Shown here: piece by piece, positions 6,536 to 7,471 of the stretch
Layout: each line of letters begins with the position of its first letter
Position numbering within the stretch: the first letter of the stretch is position 1
NCBI GenBank assembly: GCA_017501025.1
Contig: JAFVXS010000018.1
Location: forward strand, 1-7,471
Source: Alistipes sp.
Lineage (GTDB): Bacteria > Bacteroidota > Bacteroidia > Bacteroidales > Rikenellaceae
DNA length: 7,471 nucleotides
Direction: 5' to 3'
The notes under the pieces: generated by a model
What the model saw: the letters and a program-made list of their open reading frames with translations, nothing else
The model's database searches: none
What the model was told of the DNA's origin: nothing
Translations under genes and position numbers: made by a program

Positions 6536-7024
6536 TTACATCTCTAAAAATTCATAATCGTTACCCACCACGCCCAAATAACGACGGAACTCCTCTTGCG
6601 AAATCACCACCGTAGCACGATTATCGTTGGGATGAAAACTCAACGAAGGGCACTGTTGCAAATCGGCATCCAAAAAGAGATAGACGTGGTTCTCCTCATC
6701 GTTTATCAATCCGAAAGGCGAAACCGAGCCCGGCTGCAAACCCAACCAACGCTGCATACGTTCTGCCGATGCGAACGACAGCTTACCCTGATGCAGACGA
6801 TGCTCCAATGCGTGTATATCCATCTCTTTGTCGCAATCAAAGACCACAAGATAGTGACGATTGCCTTTGTGGTTACGGAAGAAGAGATTTTTGCAGTGTT
6901 TCGAGCCGTCCTTATGCCAATATTGGCGTGCTATCTCGATAGTCGGAGCCTCGTCGTGCTCATAGACCTCGTATGCGATACCGTGACTTTGCAGGTAGTC
7001 AAAGACCCGTTGCCTACGCTCCAT
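6536..7024 (-). CDS. Prolyl-tRNA deacylase-type editing protein (ProXp/PrdX, YbaK fold)
   Basis: A 162-residue single-domain protein of the YbaK/ProRS-associated (INS-like) editing family. Members hydrolyse mischarged tRNA, typically Ala-tRNA(Pro), so that alanine is not inserted at proline codons. Visible signatures are CKNLFFRNHKGNRHYLVV (44-61) with the conserved Lys45 in the position expected for the catalytic/binding lysine, GKLSFAS (80-86), the GSVSPFGLIND loop (99-109) and FHPN (130-133). The C-terminal GNDYEFLEM matches the GN-containing ending of the ProXp-ala/PrdX branch, so this free-standing class fits better than YbaK (Cys-tRNA(Pro) editing). ATG 7024 lies 4 bases after the epimerase stop and gives a full-length N-terminus. 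The exact mischarged substrate is inferred from the family. Confidence 0.88.
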   Translation of the reverse strand: MERRQRVFDYLQSHGIAYEVYEHDEAPTIEIARQYWHKDGSKHCKNLFFRNHKGNRHYLVVFDCDKEMDIHALEHRLHQGKLSFASAERMQRWLGLQPGSVSPFGLINDEENHVYLFLDADLQQCPSLSFHPNDNRATVVISQEEFRRYLGVVGNDYEFLEM

Positions 7025-7028
7025 TCAA

Positions 7029-7471
7029 CTACTTTGAGATTGCGGCACGCAACAACGGAATAGACTCGTCCAAAGACATACCCTTGCGATATACACCTGC
7101 CGTACCGCCGATAAACACATTGGCACCCATACCGGCCATAAGCTCGGCACGTTCGCAACTTACGCTGCCATCAACGCTGATAAGCACGTGCGAATATCCA
7201 TTCTCGTCCAACCACTTACGCATATCGGCAACCTTCGACAAGATACCCTCCACAAGTTTGGCACCCGAAAAACCCGGATGAACAAGCATCAGCGTTACCA
7301 TATCGGTATATTCCATATGCGGAGCAACCGACTCGACAGGTGTATCGGGATTGACAACAACACCAAACATTGCACCTTTGGCGTGAATCTCGGCAGCAAA
7401 CTTGCTCAAATCCTTATTCAACTCCACGTGTGTCGAAACGATATCGCCTGCGTGAACATCTATCTTCGAGC
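7029..7471 (-). CDS. Ribulose-phosphate 3-epimerase family protein, AlsE-like (N-terminus outside window)
   Basis: The frame is open to the right edge; 146 C-terminal residues are visible of an expected 215-230. It is a TIM-barrel sugar-phosphate 3-epimerase. Visible motifs (fragment numbering): STH at 12-14, VVNPDTPVES at 38-47, LVHPGFSG at 62-69, SVDGSVS at 98-104 and the phosphate-binding VFIGGTAGVY at 118-127. Classical Rpe proteins usually have NPGF or DPGF and VDGG. Here VDGS followed by a GANVFIGGT block is closer to the D-allulose-6-phosphate 3-epimerase (AlsE) pattern, so the substrate may be ribulose-5-phosphate or another ketose phosphate. A GTG at 7427 lies inside the conserved barrel and is not the real start. 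It is followed 4 bases later by the deacylase gene, so the three genes at this end are probably one operon. Confidence 0.88.
   Translation of the reverse strand, partial: SKIDVHAGDIVSTHVELNKDLSKFAAEIHAKGAMFGVVVNPDTPVESVAPHMEYTDMVTLMLVHPGFSGAKLVEGILSKVADMRKWLDENGYSHVLISVDGSVSCERAELMAGMGANVFIGGTAGVYRKGMSLDESIPLLRAAISK

Overview
The window looks like a chromosomal housekeeping segment from a member of the Bacteroidales, possibly Rikenellaceae/Alistipes (that rank is a guess). Four things point there: a HU protein with the Bacteroidetes-type ending (IPAHDIPAFKP), a tiny Lys/Arg-rich AURKAIP1/COX24-type protein, AT-rich leaders with no Shine-Dalgarno sequence, and an exact TAnnTTTG -7 element in front of the HU gene. 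All seven genes are on the minus strand, so transcription runs from high to low coordinates. I saw no RNA gene, mobile element, CRISPR array or phage gene.

In transcription order, the first cluster (7471 to 6125) is a tight set of three genes separated by 3-4 bases: the C-terminal two thirds of a ribulose-phosphate 3-epimerase-family enzyme whose motifs look more like AlsE than Rpe, a ProXp/YbaK-type editing deacylase, and a small SRPBCC-fold protein. A 161-base intergenic region follows, with the HU promoter and a small hairpin near the predicted 5' end of the HU mRNA. The second cluster is HU (5963-5679), a 29-codon basic protein (5640-5551) that is easily missed, and then a strong 35-base stem-loop before the ribonuclease gene.

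The third part is a ribonuclease E/G gene (5423-3498) and the transcription-repair coupling factor mfd (3118 to past the left edge; about 70 C-terminal residues are outside the window). The ribonuclease has intact S1, catalytic and zinc-link motifs, but its C-terminal tail is broken. The tail is encoded by a 126-base tandem repeat carrying KPRRSRRKK blocks. In the first repeat copy the ribosome meets, an A-run is one base shorter than in the other three copies. This puts the last ~134 codons out of frame and ends the protein at 641 instead of about 758 residues. Restoring one base brings the stop to within 29 bases of the mfd start, so the original layout was probably a tight rng-mfd unit.

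The genes serve RNA decay (RNase E/G), nucleoid structure (HU), probably the ribosome (the bS22/mS38-like peptide), translation fidelity (the deacylase) and transcription-coupled repair (Mfd). I do not see a wholly new system. The most notable signals are the repeat tail with its frameshift, the micro-protein and stem-loop in front of the RNase gene, and the AlsE-like epimerase.
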